Position numbers and translations under genes: made by a program. Below, piece by piece: positions 43,115-52,463 of a DNA stretch of 64,000 bases. Origin of the DNA: DASPLX01 sp035627375. Its GTDB lineage: Bacteria > Pseudomonadota > Gammaproteobacteria > Burkholderiales > Burkholderiaceae_D. Position 1 is the stretch's first letter. Every line of letters begins with the position of its first letter. The stretch is from positions 1 to 64,000 of the forward strand of contig DASPLX010000046.1 in NCBI GenBank assembly GCA_035627375.1, in the 5' to 3' direction. The notes under the pieces are model-generated. The model was not told where the DNA came from. It saw nothing but the letters and a program-made list of their open reading frames with translations, and searched no databases.

Positions 43115-44662
43115 ATGACTCTGCGCACCATCGCCCTGGCCGCCGCCCTGTTCGCCGCTCTGCCTGCCTGCGCCGCCTCCGCGGCGGCATCCGCCGCCCA
43201 CGCCGAACACGGCATCCAATGGTACAAGGGCGACGTGGACGCCGCCTTCGCCCATGCCAAGAAGCACAACAAGCCGGTCTTCCTGTACTGGGGCGCCGTC
43301 TGGTGCCCGCCGTGCAACCAGGTCAAGGCGACGATCTTCAACCGCCAGGGATTCATCGAACGCTCGCGCGCCTTCGTCCCCGTCTATCTCGACGGCGACA
43401 GCCCGAACGGCCAGAAGCTCGGCGCCCGCTTCAAGGTGCGCGGCTATCCGACCATGATCCTGTTCAAGCCCGACGGCAGCGAAATCACGCGCCTGCCGGG
43501 CGAGGTCGACGGCGAACGCTATCTCGACGTGCTGGCGCTGGCGATGAACGCCACGCGCTCCGTGAAGGACACGCTGCAGGCGGCGCTGGCCGGCGGCTCG
43601 CCGTTGAAGGCCGAGGATTGGCGGCTCCTGGCGGATTACTCATGGGATACCGACGAACAGCAGATCATCGATGCGAAGCAGCTGCCGGCCACGCTGGACC
43701 GCCTGGCGAAAGCAGCGCCGCAAGGGGAAAGCGCCACCCGCCTGGCGCTGAAGGCGGCCGCCGCCGCGGCGGGCAAGAAGGCCGACAGCGCGGTCGACAA
43801 GACGGCGGCGCGCGAGCTGCTGTTGAAAGTCTTCGCCGATGCGCGCCTGGCGCGCGACAACATGGACGTGCTGACGAACTATGCCGCCGATCTGGCCGAG
43901 TTCGCGTCGGCGCCCAAGTCCGAGGAACGCGCGCAGTTGGCGGCCGCGGCGGACGCGGCGCTGCGGCGCCTGGCCGCGGATGCCACGCTCTCCAAGGCGG
44001 ACCGTCTGACGGCCCTCGACTCGCGCGTCGCGCTGGCGCGCCTCGACCGCGAAGGCCCCTTGCCCGAAGCCCTGCTGAAGGAAGTGCGCGAGCAGGTGGC
44101 CGCCGCCGACCGCGACACGACGGACGCCTACGAGCGCCAGTCCGTCGTTTACGCCGCCAGCGGCGTGCTGACCGATGCCGGCCTGCTCGACGAATCCGAT
44201 GCGCTGCTGAAAGCGGAATTGAAGCGCTCGCATTCGCCCTACTATCACATGCTGGGCCTGGCGTCGAACGCCAAGAAGCGCGGCGACAAGGCGGCCGCCA
44301 TCGATTGGTATGCGCAAGCCTACAAGGCCGCCAAGGGACCGGCCACGCGCTTGCAATGGGGCGTTTCCTATCTGAACGGATTGCTCGAACTGGCGCCGCA
44401 CGACGAAGCGCGCATCGAACAGACCGCCAAGAGCGTGTTCAACGAGCTGGCCTCGATCCAGAACGCGTTCTATGAGCGCAATCGCGCCGTGCTGGAAAGG
44501 CTGAGCCGCAAGCTCGCGCAATGGAATGCCATGGGCGACCACGATGCGGCGCTCAAGCGCATGAGCGAACAATTATCCGGCGTGTGCGCGAAGCTGCCGG
44601 CCAACGACCCGCAACGGGCGACCTGCAAGCAAGTGGTCGATACCGCGCGCGCGAAGGCCTGA
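43115..44662 (+). CDS. Exported thioredoxin-fold protein with long helical C-terminal region
   Basis: 515 aa. Signal peptide 1-25, then a thioredoxin domain to about 150 with the redox pair Cys64/Cys67 in VWCPPCNQ and the cis-Pro loop RGYPTMILF. The next 360 residues are Ala- and Leu-rich helices, probably TPR-like, with two more Cys near the end. It probably reduces or isomerises disulfides in the periplasm. The frame opens at 43004, but the signal peptide sets the start at 43115. Confidence 0.87.
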   Translation: MTLRTIALAAALFAALPACAASAAASAAHAEHGIQWYKGDVDAAFAHAKKHNKPVFLYWGAVWCPPCNQVKATIFNRQGFIERSRAFVPVYLDGDSPNGQKLGARFKVRGYPTMILFKPDGSEITRLPGEVDGERYLDVLALAMNATRSVKDTLQAALAGGSPLKAEDWRLLADYSWDTDEQQIIDAKQLPATLDRLAKAAPQGESATRLALKAAAAAAGKKADSAVDKTAARELLLKVFADARLARDNMDVLTNYAADLAEFASAPKSEERAQLAAAADAALRRLAADATLSKADRLTALDSRVALARLDREGPLPEALLKEVREQVAAADRDTTDAYERQSVVYAASGVLTDAGLLDESDALLKAELKRSHSPYYHMLGLASNAKKRGDKAAAIDWYAQAYKAAKGPATRLQWGVSYLNGLLELAPHDEARIEQTAKSVFNELASIQNAFYERNRAVLERLSRKLAQWNAMGDHDAALKRMSEQLSGVCAKLPANDPQRATCKQVVDTARAKA

Positions 44663-44754
44663 TCCGGCGCATCCGCCGCTCGTCATCACCGGGGCGGATG
44701 CCGTCGCGCATTCGCCCTCCCGCCCCCACTGCCCTTCCCTTCGATTTCCGGCGC

Positions 44755-44925
44755 TCAGCCGCGTATGCCGAGCGCCGACACCGGTGTCGCCGGATGATGA
44801 GGCGCGCCCGGCTGCCGCGCATCCCGATGTTCGCCGCCGTTCGCATTGTTGCCGCTGCGGCTGGTGCATCCGGCAAGCACCGCCGCGAGAAACACATAAA
44901 AGAAAATCGGCAACGGATTGACCAT
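44755..44925 (-). CDS. Small lipoprotein
   Basis: 56 aa. PIFFYVFLAAVLAGC is a complete lipoprotein signal with lipobox LAGC; the mature part is about 38 residues of Asn, Gly, His and Pro, probably unstructured. GAGG lies six bases before the ATG at 44925. It is alone on this strand between two plus-strand genes. The function is unknown. Confidence 0.6.
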   Translation of the reverse strand: MVNPLPIFFYVFLAAVLAGCTSRSGNNANGGEHRDARQPGAPHHPATPVSALGIRG

Positions 44926-45034
44926 GAGGAACCTCGCATGCGGCGGCAGAGTTTCCCTAGACCATCTTTTATTTCTCAAGTTCAATACGAGATTGCATCC
45001 TCGTGCAGCAAATGCTTATGACGAACAGTCTCAC

Positions 45035-45059
45035 TCAATACATTAGCAAGCTGTATTGA
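45035..45059. promoter_or_regulatory. Operator-like inverted repeat
   Basis: Perfect 8-bp arms TCAATACA and TGTATTGA separated by 9 bases, in an AT-rich stretch about 80 bases upstream of the solute-binding-protein gene. A second small hairpin (GCTTGC/GCAAGC, 45088-45105) follows. The form suggests a dimeric repressor or activator site. Confidence 0.5.
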
Positions 45060-45135
45060 AAAAATGTGACGAATATCAATGCCATTGGCTTGCCCTTCAG
45101 CAAGCATCAATCATCGTGTTTGTGATGGAGAAGTC

Positions 45136-46140
45136 GTGAAGTTTCGGATTGCGTTCGCCGTGCTGTTGGGATTGGCGAGTCTGACCGCGCTGGTCGGATT
45201 GCGTCCTGCCGGCTCGTTGTTTGGTCAATCCATGGAATCCATCACATTGTCGACACCGAATTCCATTCTTTCTTCTCTTCTTTTCATTGCCATCAGAGAA
45301 GGTTATTTCGAACGCGCGGGACTGAGGATCCAGGTCATGCCCACGTCGACCGGCCTGGAAGCGATCGGTATGGCCTTGTCCGGCCGGACCGACATCGCCG
45401 TCGCGGCATCGGTGCCGATATCGAACGCGATTCTCAACGACGCGGACCCGCATATCGTCGCCACCATCGCCAAGAGCGACCGCGACCTGGTCGTCGTAGC
45501 CAACCGCAAGCACGGCATCCGCGAACTCGCCGACTTGCGCGGCAAGAAAGTGGCCGTCAAGGCGGGCACGAGTTTCGCGTTCTATCTCGATGCCGCCCTG
45601 ATCGATGCCGGCCTGACGCCGTCCGATGTCCAGTTGGTCGATCTTCCCCCTGACGCAGCGGCGAAAGCGCTCGCGGAAGAACGCGTTGACGCCGCCGTAT
45701 TGGGAGCGCCGTCGAGCGCGGACGCGATCCGGGCGCTTGGCTCCTCCGCCGTCTCGCTGGCGCCGCCGCTCTATACGATCCATTGGAATCTCGTGGCCTC
45801 GGACCGCTTCATGAAGGAACGTTCCGCCACCATCGAGAAAATGCTCGATGCCTTGCTCGATGCCGAGGATTTCGCGCGCCGCCATCCGGAGCGGGCGATC
45901 ACCGTGGCGGCCGATTGGCTGCATAGCCCGCGCGATTCGGTGGCCGTCCGTTGGAACGACTATCTGTTTCGCATTCAATTGTCGCAATCGCTGATCGTTG
46001 CCATGGAAGATGAAGCGCGCTGGGCCCTTGCACGGCGCACCAGCCAGTCCCCCGCCATCCCGACTCCGGATTTCCTGACCTATCTCGAGGCTGGACCGTT
46101 GAGCCAGGTGAGGCCCGAAGCGGTAAGGATCACGCGATGA
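45136..46140 (+). CDS. NMT1/SsuA-like solute-binding protein
   Basis: 334 aa with an N-terminal hydrophobic segment. The fold of ABC nitrate/sulfonate/thiamine-precursor-type binding proteins is evident: SILSSLLFIAIREGYFERAGL, GRTDIAVAASVPISNAIL, DLRGKKVAVKAGTSFAFYL and ALAEERVDAAVLG. The start is GTG at 45136 with GGAG six bases upstream. It overlaps the histidine kinase gene (ATGA). There is no permease or ATPase nearby, so it probably delivers its ligand signal to the kinase rather than a transporter. Confidence 0.87.
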   Translation: MKFRIAFAVLLGLASLTALVGLRPAGSLFGQSMESITLSTPNSILSSLLFIAIREGYFERAGLRIQVMPTSTGLEAIGMALSGRTDIAVAASVPISNAILNDADPHIVATIAKSDRDLVVVANRKHGIRELADLRGKKVAVKAGTSFAFYLDAALIDAGLTPSDVQLVDLPPDAAAKALAEERVDAAVLGAPSSADAIRALGSSAVSLAPPLYTIHWNLVASDRFMKERSATIEKMLDALLDAEDFARRHPERAITVAADWLHSPRDSVAVRWNDYLFRIQLSQSLIVAMEDEARWALARRTSQSPAIPTPDFLTYLEAGPLSQVRPEAVRITR

Positions 46141-48155
46141 GAATCGTCACCTCCATGCATCTTGCTCTCGCGGGAGTCGCCGCGACGGTGGTCGGCTTCG
46201 CGTTCGCCGCCCTGACCTTCCAGAACGCGCAACGCGATTCGGTGGAACAGCGGCAACTGCTGTACCGGGTGGTGCAAGGCGTGGCGGAACTGCATATCCG
46301 CACCGACGAGTACATGGACCGCAGCCGTTTCGACATCCGGCCGTTGCGCCAATGGCAAATCCGCGACGCCGTCATCGCCAAAGACTTGCGGAAGATCCGC
46401 CGCGATACGCCCGAGGCGCGGCAACTGGCCCAATCGCTGACGGCGCGCCACGAGGAAATACGGCATCTGTTCCGCAAGCTGGTCGGCCTGCGCACGGCGG
46501 CCGACAACGACGCCCTGGCCCATCTCCAGCAGGAACGATTGCTCGGCCGCCTGTTCGTGATGTTCGAGGAACAGTTCGCCGAAGCCGACGAACTGCGCCG
46601 CCTGGCCGATGCCTCCGACCAGGCCGCGTTGGTGCGCGCCGTCATACTCGGGGCGGTGACGCTGGCGCTGATGTCGGCCAGCGTGCTGTTGTGCGCGGCG
46701 ATCATCCGGCGCAATCTTTCGGCGCCGCTGCGCCGCTTGCTGGATGCGACCGAGGCGATCGGCTCCGGACAGCTCGAGCACCGCATCGGCTCGCCGGCCG
46801 ACGACGAGATCGGCGCCTTGTCGCGCGCCTTCGACACGATGGCCGAGCGTCTGCAGCATGTGACGGCATCGCGCGACGAAGTGTTGCGCGCCAAGGCGGC
46901 ATTGCGGCGCTTGAACGAGACGCTCGAGGAACGCGTGGCGACCCGAACCGCGGCGCTCGAGCGCATGCATGAACAACTGCACCAGGCGCAGAAGATGGAG
47001 GCCGTGGGCCAGCTGACCGGCGGCATCGCGCACGACTTCAACAACCTGCTGGCAAGCATCGTCGGCAACCTCGAAATGATGCGCGTGCGGATGGCGCAAG
47101 GCCGCGGCGCCGAGCTGCCGCGCTATGTCGATGCCATCATGGCGGTGACCGAGAGAGCCACGGCATTGACGCACCGGCTGCTAGCCTTCTCGCGCCGGCA
47201 GACGCTCGATCCGCGCCCGGTCGACGTGCATGCGCTGGTGACCTCGATGCAGGAGCTGATCCAGCGCAGCGTGGGGCCGGCGATCCACATCGAGACCGCC
47301 GTGCTGGACCGGCGCTGCATCACGCTATGCGACGCCAACCAGCTCGAAAGCGCGGTCCTGAATCTCGCCATCAACGCGCGCGACGCCATGCCCAAGGGCG
47401 GACGCCTGACGATCGACGTCACGCACGCCTGCTTCATCGCCAATGACGACGAAGAAAACGGCGTCGCCGCCGGCGACCAGCCGCGCGACCATATTCTGAT
47501 CGGCATCGCCGACACCGGCGTCGGCATGTCTTCCGATACCTTGGCCCGGGTGTTCGATCCATTCTTCACGACCAAGCCGCTCGGCCAGGGCACCGGCCTC
47601 GGCCTGTCGATGGTGTACGGATTCGTCAAGCAGTCCGGCGGGCATATCCATATCGATTCGCGTCCCGGACTCGGCACCACGGTGCAGCTCTATCTGCCCT
47701 GCTATCGCGGCGATCTCGAACCGGCGCAGCACGAGGCCGCCCCGGCCGCCGTGCCGCGCGCGGACCGGACGGCCAACGTCCTGGTCGTCGACGACGAGCC
47801 GGAGGTACGCAAGACGGCGATCGAGATGCTCGAGGAACTCGGCTATTCGACGATTTCCGTCGCCAGCGGCACCGATTGCCTGCGCATGCTCGAGTCGCGC
47901 CGGATCGATCTGCTGATCACCGACGTCGGCCTGCCCGGGGACATGGACGGCTGGAAAGTCGCCGACAAGGCGCGCAAGCTCCAGCCCGATCTGAAAGTCT
48001 TGTTCATCACCGGTTACGTGCAACACATGACTTCGCAGCGTCCCCTCGAGCCGGGCATGGAAATCTTGACGAAGCCGTTTGGAATGGATGCCTTTGCCGT
48101 CAAGGTGCGCAACCTGATGGCGAACGCGCCGCTTTCCGCGCATTGCCCCTCGTAA
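46137..48155 (+). CDS. Hybrid sensor histidine kinase with receiver domain
   Basis: 672 aa. Membrane helices at about 8-28 and 165-190 frame a periplasmic helical sensor. A HAMP domain (about 190-245) and coiled coil follow, then HisKA with His299 (GGIAHDFNNLL), an HATPase with NLAINARDAMP, DTGVGMS and GTGLGLSMVYGFV, and a C-terminal receiver with phospho-acceptor Asp596 (LLITDVGLPGDMDG). The output partner is not encoded here, so phosphate may pass to another regulator or the receiver may be inhibitory. It is coupled to the binding-protein gene. Confidence 0.94.
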   Translation: MRIVTSMHLALAGVAATVVGFAFAALTFQNAQRDSVEQRQLLYRVVQGVAELHIRTDEYMDRSRFDIRPLRQWQIRDAVIAKDLRKIRRDTPEARQLAQSLTARHEEIRHLFRKLVGLRTAADNDALAHLQQERLLGRLFVMFEEQFAEADELRRLADASDQAALVRAVILGAVTLALMSASVLLCAAIIRRNLSAPLRRLLDATEAIGSGQLEHRIGSPADDEIGALSRAFDTMAERLQHVTASRDEVLRAKAALRRLNETLEERVATRTAALERMHEQLHQAQKMEAVGQLTGGIAHDFNNLLASIVGNLEMMRVRMAQGRGAELPRYVDAIMAVTERATALTHRLLAFSRRQTLDPRPVDVHALVTSMQELIQRSVGPAIHIETAVLDRRCITLCDANQLESAVLNLAINARDAMPKGGRLTIDVTHACFIANDDEENGVAAGDQPRDHILIGIADTGVGMSSDTLARVFDPFFTTKPLGQGTGLGLSMVYGFVKQSGGHIHIDSRPGLGTTVQLYLPCYRGDLEPAQHEAAPAAVPRADRTANVLVVDDEPEVRKTAIEMLEELGYSTISVASGTDCLRMLESRRIDLLITDVGLPGDMDGWKVADKARKLQPDLKVLFITGYVQHMTSQRPLEPGMEILTKPFGMDAFAVKVRNLMANAPLSAHCPS

Positions 48156-48314
48156 ACCGGGGCTGCCTTCCCCCTGTACTTTTTTCAATGAATCCCGGAA
48201 AAATCTTCCGGGCGGCCGCGCTGCATTCCTCCTCTTGCTTCTTTTCCTGCGGCGTCGGCATTGGCACAGGACTTGCAAATCCTCCTCGCCTCCGTTGCCC
48301 CTGAAGGAATGCAG

Positions 48315-48476
48315 ATGCTTCAATACGCCGCCATATTTTTCATCATTGCAATCGTCGCCGCCGTCTTCGGTTTCACCGGCATCGCCGCCGGCGCGGCATC
48401 GATCGCGAAAATCCTGTTCCTCGTGTTCCTCGTCGTCGCGCTCGTCAGCCTGGTGGTCGGCCTGATGAAGCGATGA
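48315..48476 (+). CDS. DUF1328 (YtjA-like) small membrane protein
   Basis: 53 aa with two hydrophobic helices (YAAIFFIIAIVAAVFGFTGIA and ILFLVFLVVALVSLVVGLM) and a basic end, the hallmark of DUF1328. I start at the second ATG (48315), six bases after AAGGA; the one at 48309 is too close. It is first in a run of small stress-type genes with DUF883 and entericidin. Confidence 0.85.
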   Translation: MLQYAAIFFIIAIVAAVFGFTGIAAGAASIAKILFLVFLVVALVSLVVGLMKR

Positions 48477-48508
48477 TGGCGTGCAAGCCGTCATGAAAGG
48501 AGAAGCCC

Positions 48509-48910
48509 ATGAGTTCCACCTATCCACCTGGATCGACCGAGACCCGCGCCGGCATGAACGGACAAGGCTCGCAACCCGCCGGGATGAGCCAGGATGAAAT
48601 CCGCCGCTCCGCCCGGCACGGTGTCCGTAACCTGCGTGAGGATCTGAACCTCTTGAAAAGCGATCTCGACGCCTTGCTGTCGCGCGCCTCTTCACTGTCC
48701 GAGACGGAATTGAAGGATGCCTATGGGCAGATGATGTCCAAGTTCAGCACGCTGCGCCATGCGGCCAAGGGCATCGCGACCCAGGCCGGCCAGCAGTTCA
48801 ACCAGGGGGTCGATGTGACGACCGAGTATGTCAAGGAGCGCCCGTTGCAGGCGGTCGGCATCGCGGCCGGCGTCGGTCTTGTGCTGGGGCTGTTGCTGGG
48901 CCGGCGCTGA
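48509..48910 (+). CDS. DUF883 (ElaB/YqjD-like) protein
   Basis: 133 aa. A soluble helical part (VRNLREDLNLLKSDLDALLSR) leads to a C-terminal membrane anchor ending GVGLVLGLLLGRR, typical of DUF883. E. coli relatives bind ribosomes at the inner membrane in stationary phase. AAAGGAGAAG precedes the ATG. It lies 32 bases after the DUF1328 gene. Confidence 0.88.
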   Translation: MSSTYPPGSTETRAGMNGQGSQPAGMSQDEIRRSARHGVRNLREDLNLLKSDLDALLSRASSLSETELKDAYGQMMSKFSTLRHAAKGIATQAGQQFNQGVDVTTEYVKERPLQAVGIAAGVGLVLGLLLGRR

Positions 48911-48980
48911 GCGCTGCGGCGGAAAGGACCGCCGGCCGCCGTTATTGGAGTCGTTCATTTGAAAAGAGAAAGGAAACATC

Positions 48981-49163
48981 ATGAAAAGACTGATCGCCAT
49001 CGCAAGCGTGCTCATGTTCGCCTTCGCCCTGGGCGCTTGCAACACGATGAAAGGCATGGGTAAGGATATCGAGCGCGGCGGCGAAAAAGTACAAGGCGCC
49101 GCAACCGATGTGCAGAAAGGAGGGAGCTCGAGCGGCTCCGGCAGCAGCGATACCGGCGGATGA
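48981..49163 (+). CDS. Entericidin-type small lipoprotein
   Basis: 60 aa. Signal with lipobox ALGAC, then CNTMKGMGKDIERGGEKVQ, the entericidin A/B signature, and a Ser/Gly tail. Such lipoproteins are stress-induced. AGAAAGGAAAC lies before the ATG. A GC hairpin 10 bases after the stop ends the run. Confidence 0.88.
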   Translation: MKRLIAIASVLMFAFALGACNTMKGMGKDIERGGEKVQGAATDVQKGGSSSGSGSSDTGG

Positions 49164-49173
49164 CGGCACGGGA

Positions 49174-49200
49174 ACGGGCGGATTCGATGCGTCCGCCCGT
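49174..49200. terminator. Hairpin between convergent genes
   Basis: Perfect 9-bp arms ACGGGCGGA (49174-49182) and TCCGCCCGT (49192-49200), loop of nine bases, between the entericidin gene and the convergent exported protein. No T-run. Confidence 0.6.
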
Positions 49201-49239
49201 GTGCGCGTTCAAAAGTCTTGCGTCTCGGCTCAGAAACGA

Positions 49240-50013
49240 TTACCTGTTTTCGTTGGCCGGATCGGCGGGACCGCCGGTCTCGCTGGCGCCGGTCGAGCCG
49301 CTGCTGCCGGTGGAGGTTTCCGCCGACTGGCCGATCTGCTGCGGCCAATGCATGAGCAGCGATGCCGTTCTCTCTTGCCGATCGCTGACGCGCGCAGTCT
49401 TATCGAGGCTATAGCCGCCCGCCTCGGCGTGCACGCGATAGGTGCCTCCTTCAGGGAAATCGACCAGCATGATCGGCCCGCCGCAATTGGTTTGCATCAG
49501 GGTGGCGCCGGAAGCATCCTTGATGTCGACGTTCACGTCGGCCAGGTATTCGCCGCGCCGCGTGGCGAACGTCAGCATCATGTCGTAATCGGACGCGCTG
49601 CGCTTCATCATTTGCGCTTCGTCGGCGCCGACGCCGCCGCACACGTAGGTCACGCCATTGATCGTCTGCGGCTCGACCGTGCTCATCGGGGCCGGAGGCG
49701 GCAGGTCGGCGAGCGGCGACGGCTCGCTCGGTTGGCCGTACGACGCGCCGGAAGACTGTGAAGCGTCCGCGGGCTGCTGTTGTAACTCATCCGCTTGCTG
49801 CTGCTCCGACGAGGCGCCGGACGACAGCCCCGATTGCGACGGCGGCGGCGTGCCGAGCGACCGGGCGTCGGATTCGCCGCCGGGTTGCGTGCGCACATCC
49901 GGCGTTCCGGCCGGCACATCGATGTTTTGCGCCGGATTCGACGTCGAGGACTGCGCCAATGCCATCGAAGATGCAAGGCCCAGTATTGCTATTGAAAGGC
50001 GGGAAACGTTCAT
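49240..50013 (-). CDS. Exported protein with Gln/Ser/Pro-rich region and carboxypeptidase-regulatory-like domain
   Basis: 257 aa. The signal peptide (IAILGLASSMALAQ) is followed by about 90 low-complexity residues rich in Ser, Gln, Pro and Gly. A compact domain comes next: GVTYVCGGVGADEAQMMKR, FATRRGEYLADVNVDIKD, GPIMLVDFPEGGTYRVHAEAGG, resembling small secreted Ig/carboxypeptidase-regulatory folds. AAGGAG precedes the ATG at 50013, which overrides the longer frame. The function is unknown; surface or cell-wall binding is plausible. Confidence 0.75.
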   Translation of the reverse strand: MNVSRLSIAILGLASSMALAQSSTSNPAQNIDVPAGTPDVRTQPGGESDARSLGTPPPSQSGLSSGASSEQQQADELQQQPADASQSSGASYGQPSEPSPLADLPPPAPMSTVEPQTINGVTYVCGGVGADEAQMMKRSASDYDMMLTFATRRGEYLADVNVDIKDASGATLMQTNCGGPIMLVDFPEGGTYRVHAEAGGYSLDKTARVSDRQERTASLLMHWPQQIGQSAETSTGSSGSTGASETGGPADPANENR

Positions 50014-50259
50014 CGCGGGCTCCTTCATAAATCCCGCCCCGGAACAAGGGGCGGATGCGAACATGATGCGTCGGGAATGCAGCTTTCATGCCCAGATCCG
50101 CATTCTTTTACAACGCTTTCCGGACATCACCGGGAACGTAAGCGCCGGCGCCGCCTGGCATCAAAACTGCAAGGGTGCGAAGGAGGCGAGTGAACCATTT
50201 CACGAGTCGACCTGTCCTCAACGAAGTAGCTTCGTGATATCGGCGAGAACCGCGTTACC

Positions 50260-50994
50260 GTGATTCCCCCTCTCATACGATTGCCGGTCAAGATTCTTCC
50301 GCAGCCCGATGAAACGACATGCGGCCCGACCTGCCTGCATGCGATCTATCGCTACTGGGGGGAAGACGAGCGGTTGCGGGAAGTGGTCGCGCGCACCGGC
50401 AAGCTGGAGCAAGGCGGGACGTTCGCCGTCTTTCTCGCGTGCGACGCATTGCGCAAAGGCTACCGCGCCACGATCTACACCTACAACCTCGGCGTGTTCG
50501 ATCCCACTTGGTTCGGCAATGCGCGGATCGATATCGCCGAAAAGCTGCGCAAGCAACTGGCCCTGAAGACCGATTACCGCCTGCAGCACGCATCCGTCGG
50601 CTATCTCGAATTCCTCAGCCTGGGCGGACGATTGCGCCTCATGGATATGTCGCACGGCTTGATACACGGCATGCTGCGCCGGCGCAATCCCATCGTGACC
50701 GGGCTCAGTTCCACTTACCTGTACCGCACGCCGCGCGAATACGGGCCGGACGACGCGCCGGACGACATCCGCGGCGTTCCGGCCGGCCATTTCGTCGTGA
50801 TCGCCGGCTACGATTTGCAGCGCCGCAAGGTATTGGTGGTCGATCCCTACCAGAAGAATCCCTACGGCGGCTTGCATGAATACTGGATCAGCATCGAACG
50901 CGTGATCGGTGCGATTCTGCTCGGCATCGTCACGCATGACGCGAATCTTCTCGTCATCCACCCGAGGCATAGGCCTCGTCAAGAGGTACCATGA
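50260..50994 (+). CDS. C39-like cysteine peptidase domain protein
   Basis: 244-aa cytoplasmic protein with a papain-like C39 triad: Cys in DETTCGPTCLHAIYRYWG, His in AGHFVVIAGYD and Asp in VLVVDPYQKNP. There is no ABC part, signal peptide or membrane helix. The start is GTG at 50260. It opens a coupled five-gene operon (ATGA into the ATP-grasp gene). In amidoligase neighbourhoods, such peptidases are proposed to trim or recycle the ligated peptide. Confidence 0.85.
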   Translation: MIPPLIRLPVKILPQPDETTCGPTCLHAIYRYWGEDERLREVVARTGKLEQGGTFAVFLACDALRKGYRATIYTYNLGVFDPTWFGNARIDIAEKLRKQLALKTDYRLQHASVGYLEFLSLGGRLRLMDMSHGLIHGMLRRRNPIVTGLSSTYLYRTPREYGPDDAPDDIRGVPAGHFVVIAGYDLQRRKVLVVDPYQKNPYGGLHEYWISIERVIGAILLGIVTHDANLLVIHPRHRPRQEVP

Positions 50995-52463
50995 ACATTC
51001 TGTTTGTCGTCAGCCATCCTCGCGATTGGCCGATTCCGCTTCCCGGCGTCCAGGTGGCGCCGGCGCGCGCCTACCTGACCGACGCGCGATACGGCGACTG
51101 TCCCGACACTAAGGTATTCAATCTCTGCAAATCCTACCGCTACCAGAAGCGCGGCTATTACGTCTCGCTGCTCGGCGAAGCGCGCGGCCACAAGCCGATT
51201 CCGGACATGAAAGCGATCGAGGATCTGCAGTCGGATCATCTGCTCCAATTGACCATGGAAAACCTGGGCGAATCCATCCAGCTCGCGCTGGCCGACGTGG
51301 TCGGGCACACGTTCACGCTGAACGCGTACTTCGGGCGCGATCCGGTCCGCCGCCACGAACAGCTTGCCGAGCAATTGTTCAACCTGCTGCATATCCCGCT
51401 GCTGCGCGTGCGTTTCGCGCGCCACGAGCAACACCAGGCGCGCTGGAGCGCATGCGCGATCCAGACCATCGGCATCGGCGACATTCCGCCCGGCGAATGG
51501 GCCGCCCTCACGCAGGCCGCGAGCGAATGCCTGCAGGCCCATCGCCAGCGCGACCGCGAGCCGGCCGCCAAGCGTCCCTCGCTGGCGGTGCTGCACACGC
51601 CCGGCCATGCCGACGAACCGTCCAATCCGGGTGCGTTGCGCAAGTTCCAGGAGGCGGCGGAGCAAACCGGCATGCGCATGACGGTCATCACCAAGGACGA
51701 CTTGGCGCGCCTGCCGCAATTCGATGCGCTGTTCATCCGCGACACCACCAATGCCAATCACTACACCTACCAGTTTTCGCGCCAGGCGACGCTGGCCGGC
51801 CTGGTCGTGATCGACGATCCCGATTCCATCCTGAAATGCAACAACAAGGTCTACCTGGCCGAACTGCTGGGCCGCCACGGCATTCCCATGCCGAAGACGC
51901 TGCTGGTCCACCGCGACAACATGGATCGGATCGTGCCGGAACTGGGCCTGCCGGTCGTCCTGAAACAACCGGACAGCGCGTTCTCGATGGGCGTGACGAA
52001 AGCCGAGACCGTGGAAGAGCTGGCGCAGCGGCTGGAGGAATTGCTGGGAAAGTCGGAACTGGTCCTGGCCCAGGAATACTTGCCGACCGAATTCGACTGG
52101 CGCATCGGCATACTCGACCGCAAGCCCCTGTTCGCCTGCAAGTATTTCATGGTGCCGGGCCATTGGCAGATCGTCCAGCACGGCAACGCCTACCGCGAAG
52201 GCCCGACCGAAGCCGTGGCGATCGAGGATGCGCCGCCGCAAGTCATTGAGACGGCGCTGGCCGCCGCCGGCCTGATCGGCGACGGGTTCTACGGCGTCGA
52301 TCTCAAGCAGCGCGGCCAGCATTGCTATGTCATCGAGATCAACGACAACCCCAATGTCGATGCCGGCAACGAAGACGGCGTCTTGAAGGATGCGCTGTAC
52401 CGCGCCGTCATGGATGTCTTCCGCGCCCGCATCGAAGCACGCAAAGGGAGCGCCGCGCCATGA
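50991..52463 (+). CDS. RimK-like ATP-grasp ligase
   Basis: 490 aa. An N-terminal RimK-like pre-domain (about 1-200) precedes the ATP-grasp core: LLGRHGIPMPKTLLVHRDN, GLPVVLKQPDSAFSMGV, LVLAQEYLPTEFDWRIGIL and VIEINDNPNVDAGNE with the Mg-binding Glu/Asn. ATP-grasp enzymes join a carboxylate to an amine via acyl-phosphate. The substrate is unknown; its GCS2 partner suggests Glu- or Cys-containing products. Both ends overlap neighbours by four bases. Confidence 0.9.
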   Translation: MNILFVVSHPRDWPIPLPGVQVAPARAYLTDARYGDCPDTKVFNLCKSYRYQKRGYYVSLLGEARGHKPIPDMKAIEDLQSDHLLQLTMENLGESIQLALADVVGHTFTLNAYFGRDPVRRHEQLAEQLFNLLHIPLLRVRFARHEQHQARWSACAIQTIGIGDIPPGEWAALTQAASECLQAHRQRDREPAAKRPSLAVLHTPGHADEPSNPGALRKFQEAAEQTGMRMTVITKDDLARLPQFDALFIRDTTNANHYTYQFSRQATLAGLVVIDDPDSILKCNNKVYLAELLGRHGIPMPKTLLVHRDNMDRIVPELGLPVVLKQPDSAFSMGVTKAETVEELAQRLEELLGKSELVLAQEYLPTEFDWRIGILDRKPLFACKYFMVPGHWQIVQHGNAYREGPTEAVAIEDAPPQVIETALAAAGLIGDGFYGVDLKQRGQHCYVIEINDNPNVDAGNEDGVLKDALYRAVMDVFRARIEARKGSAAP

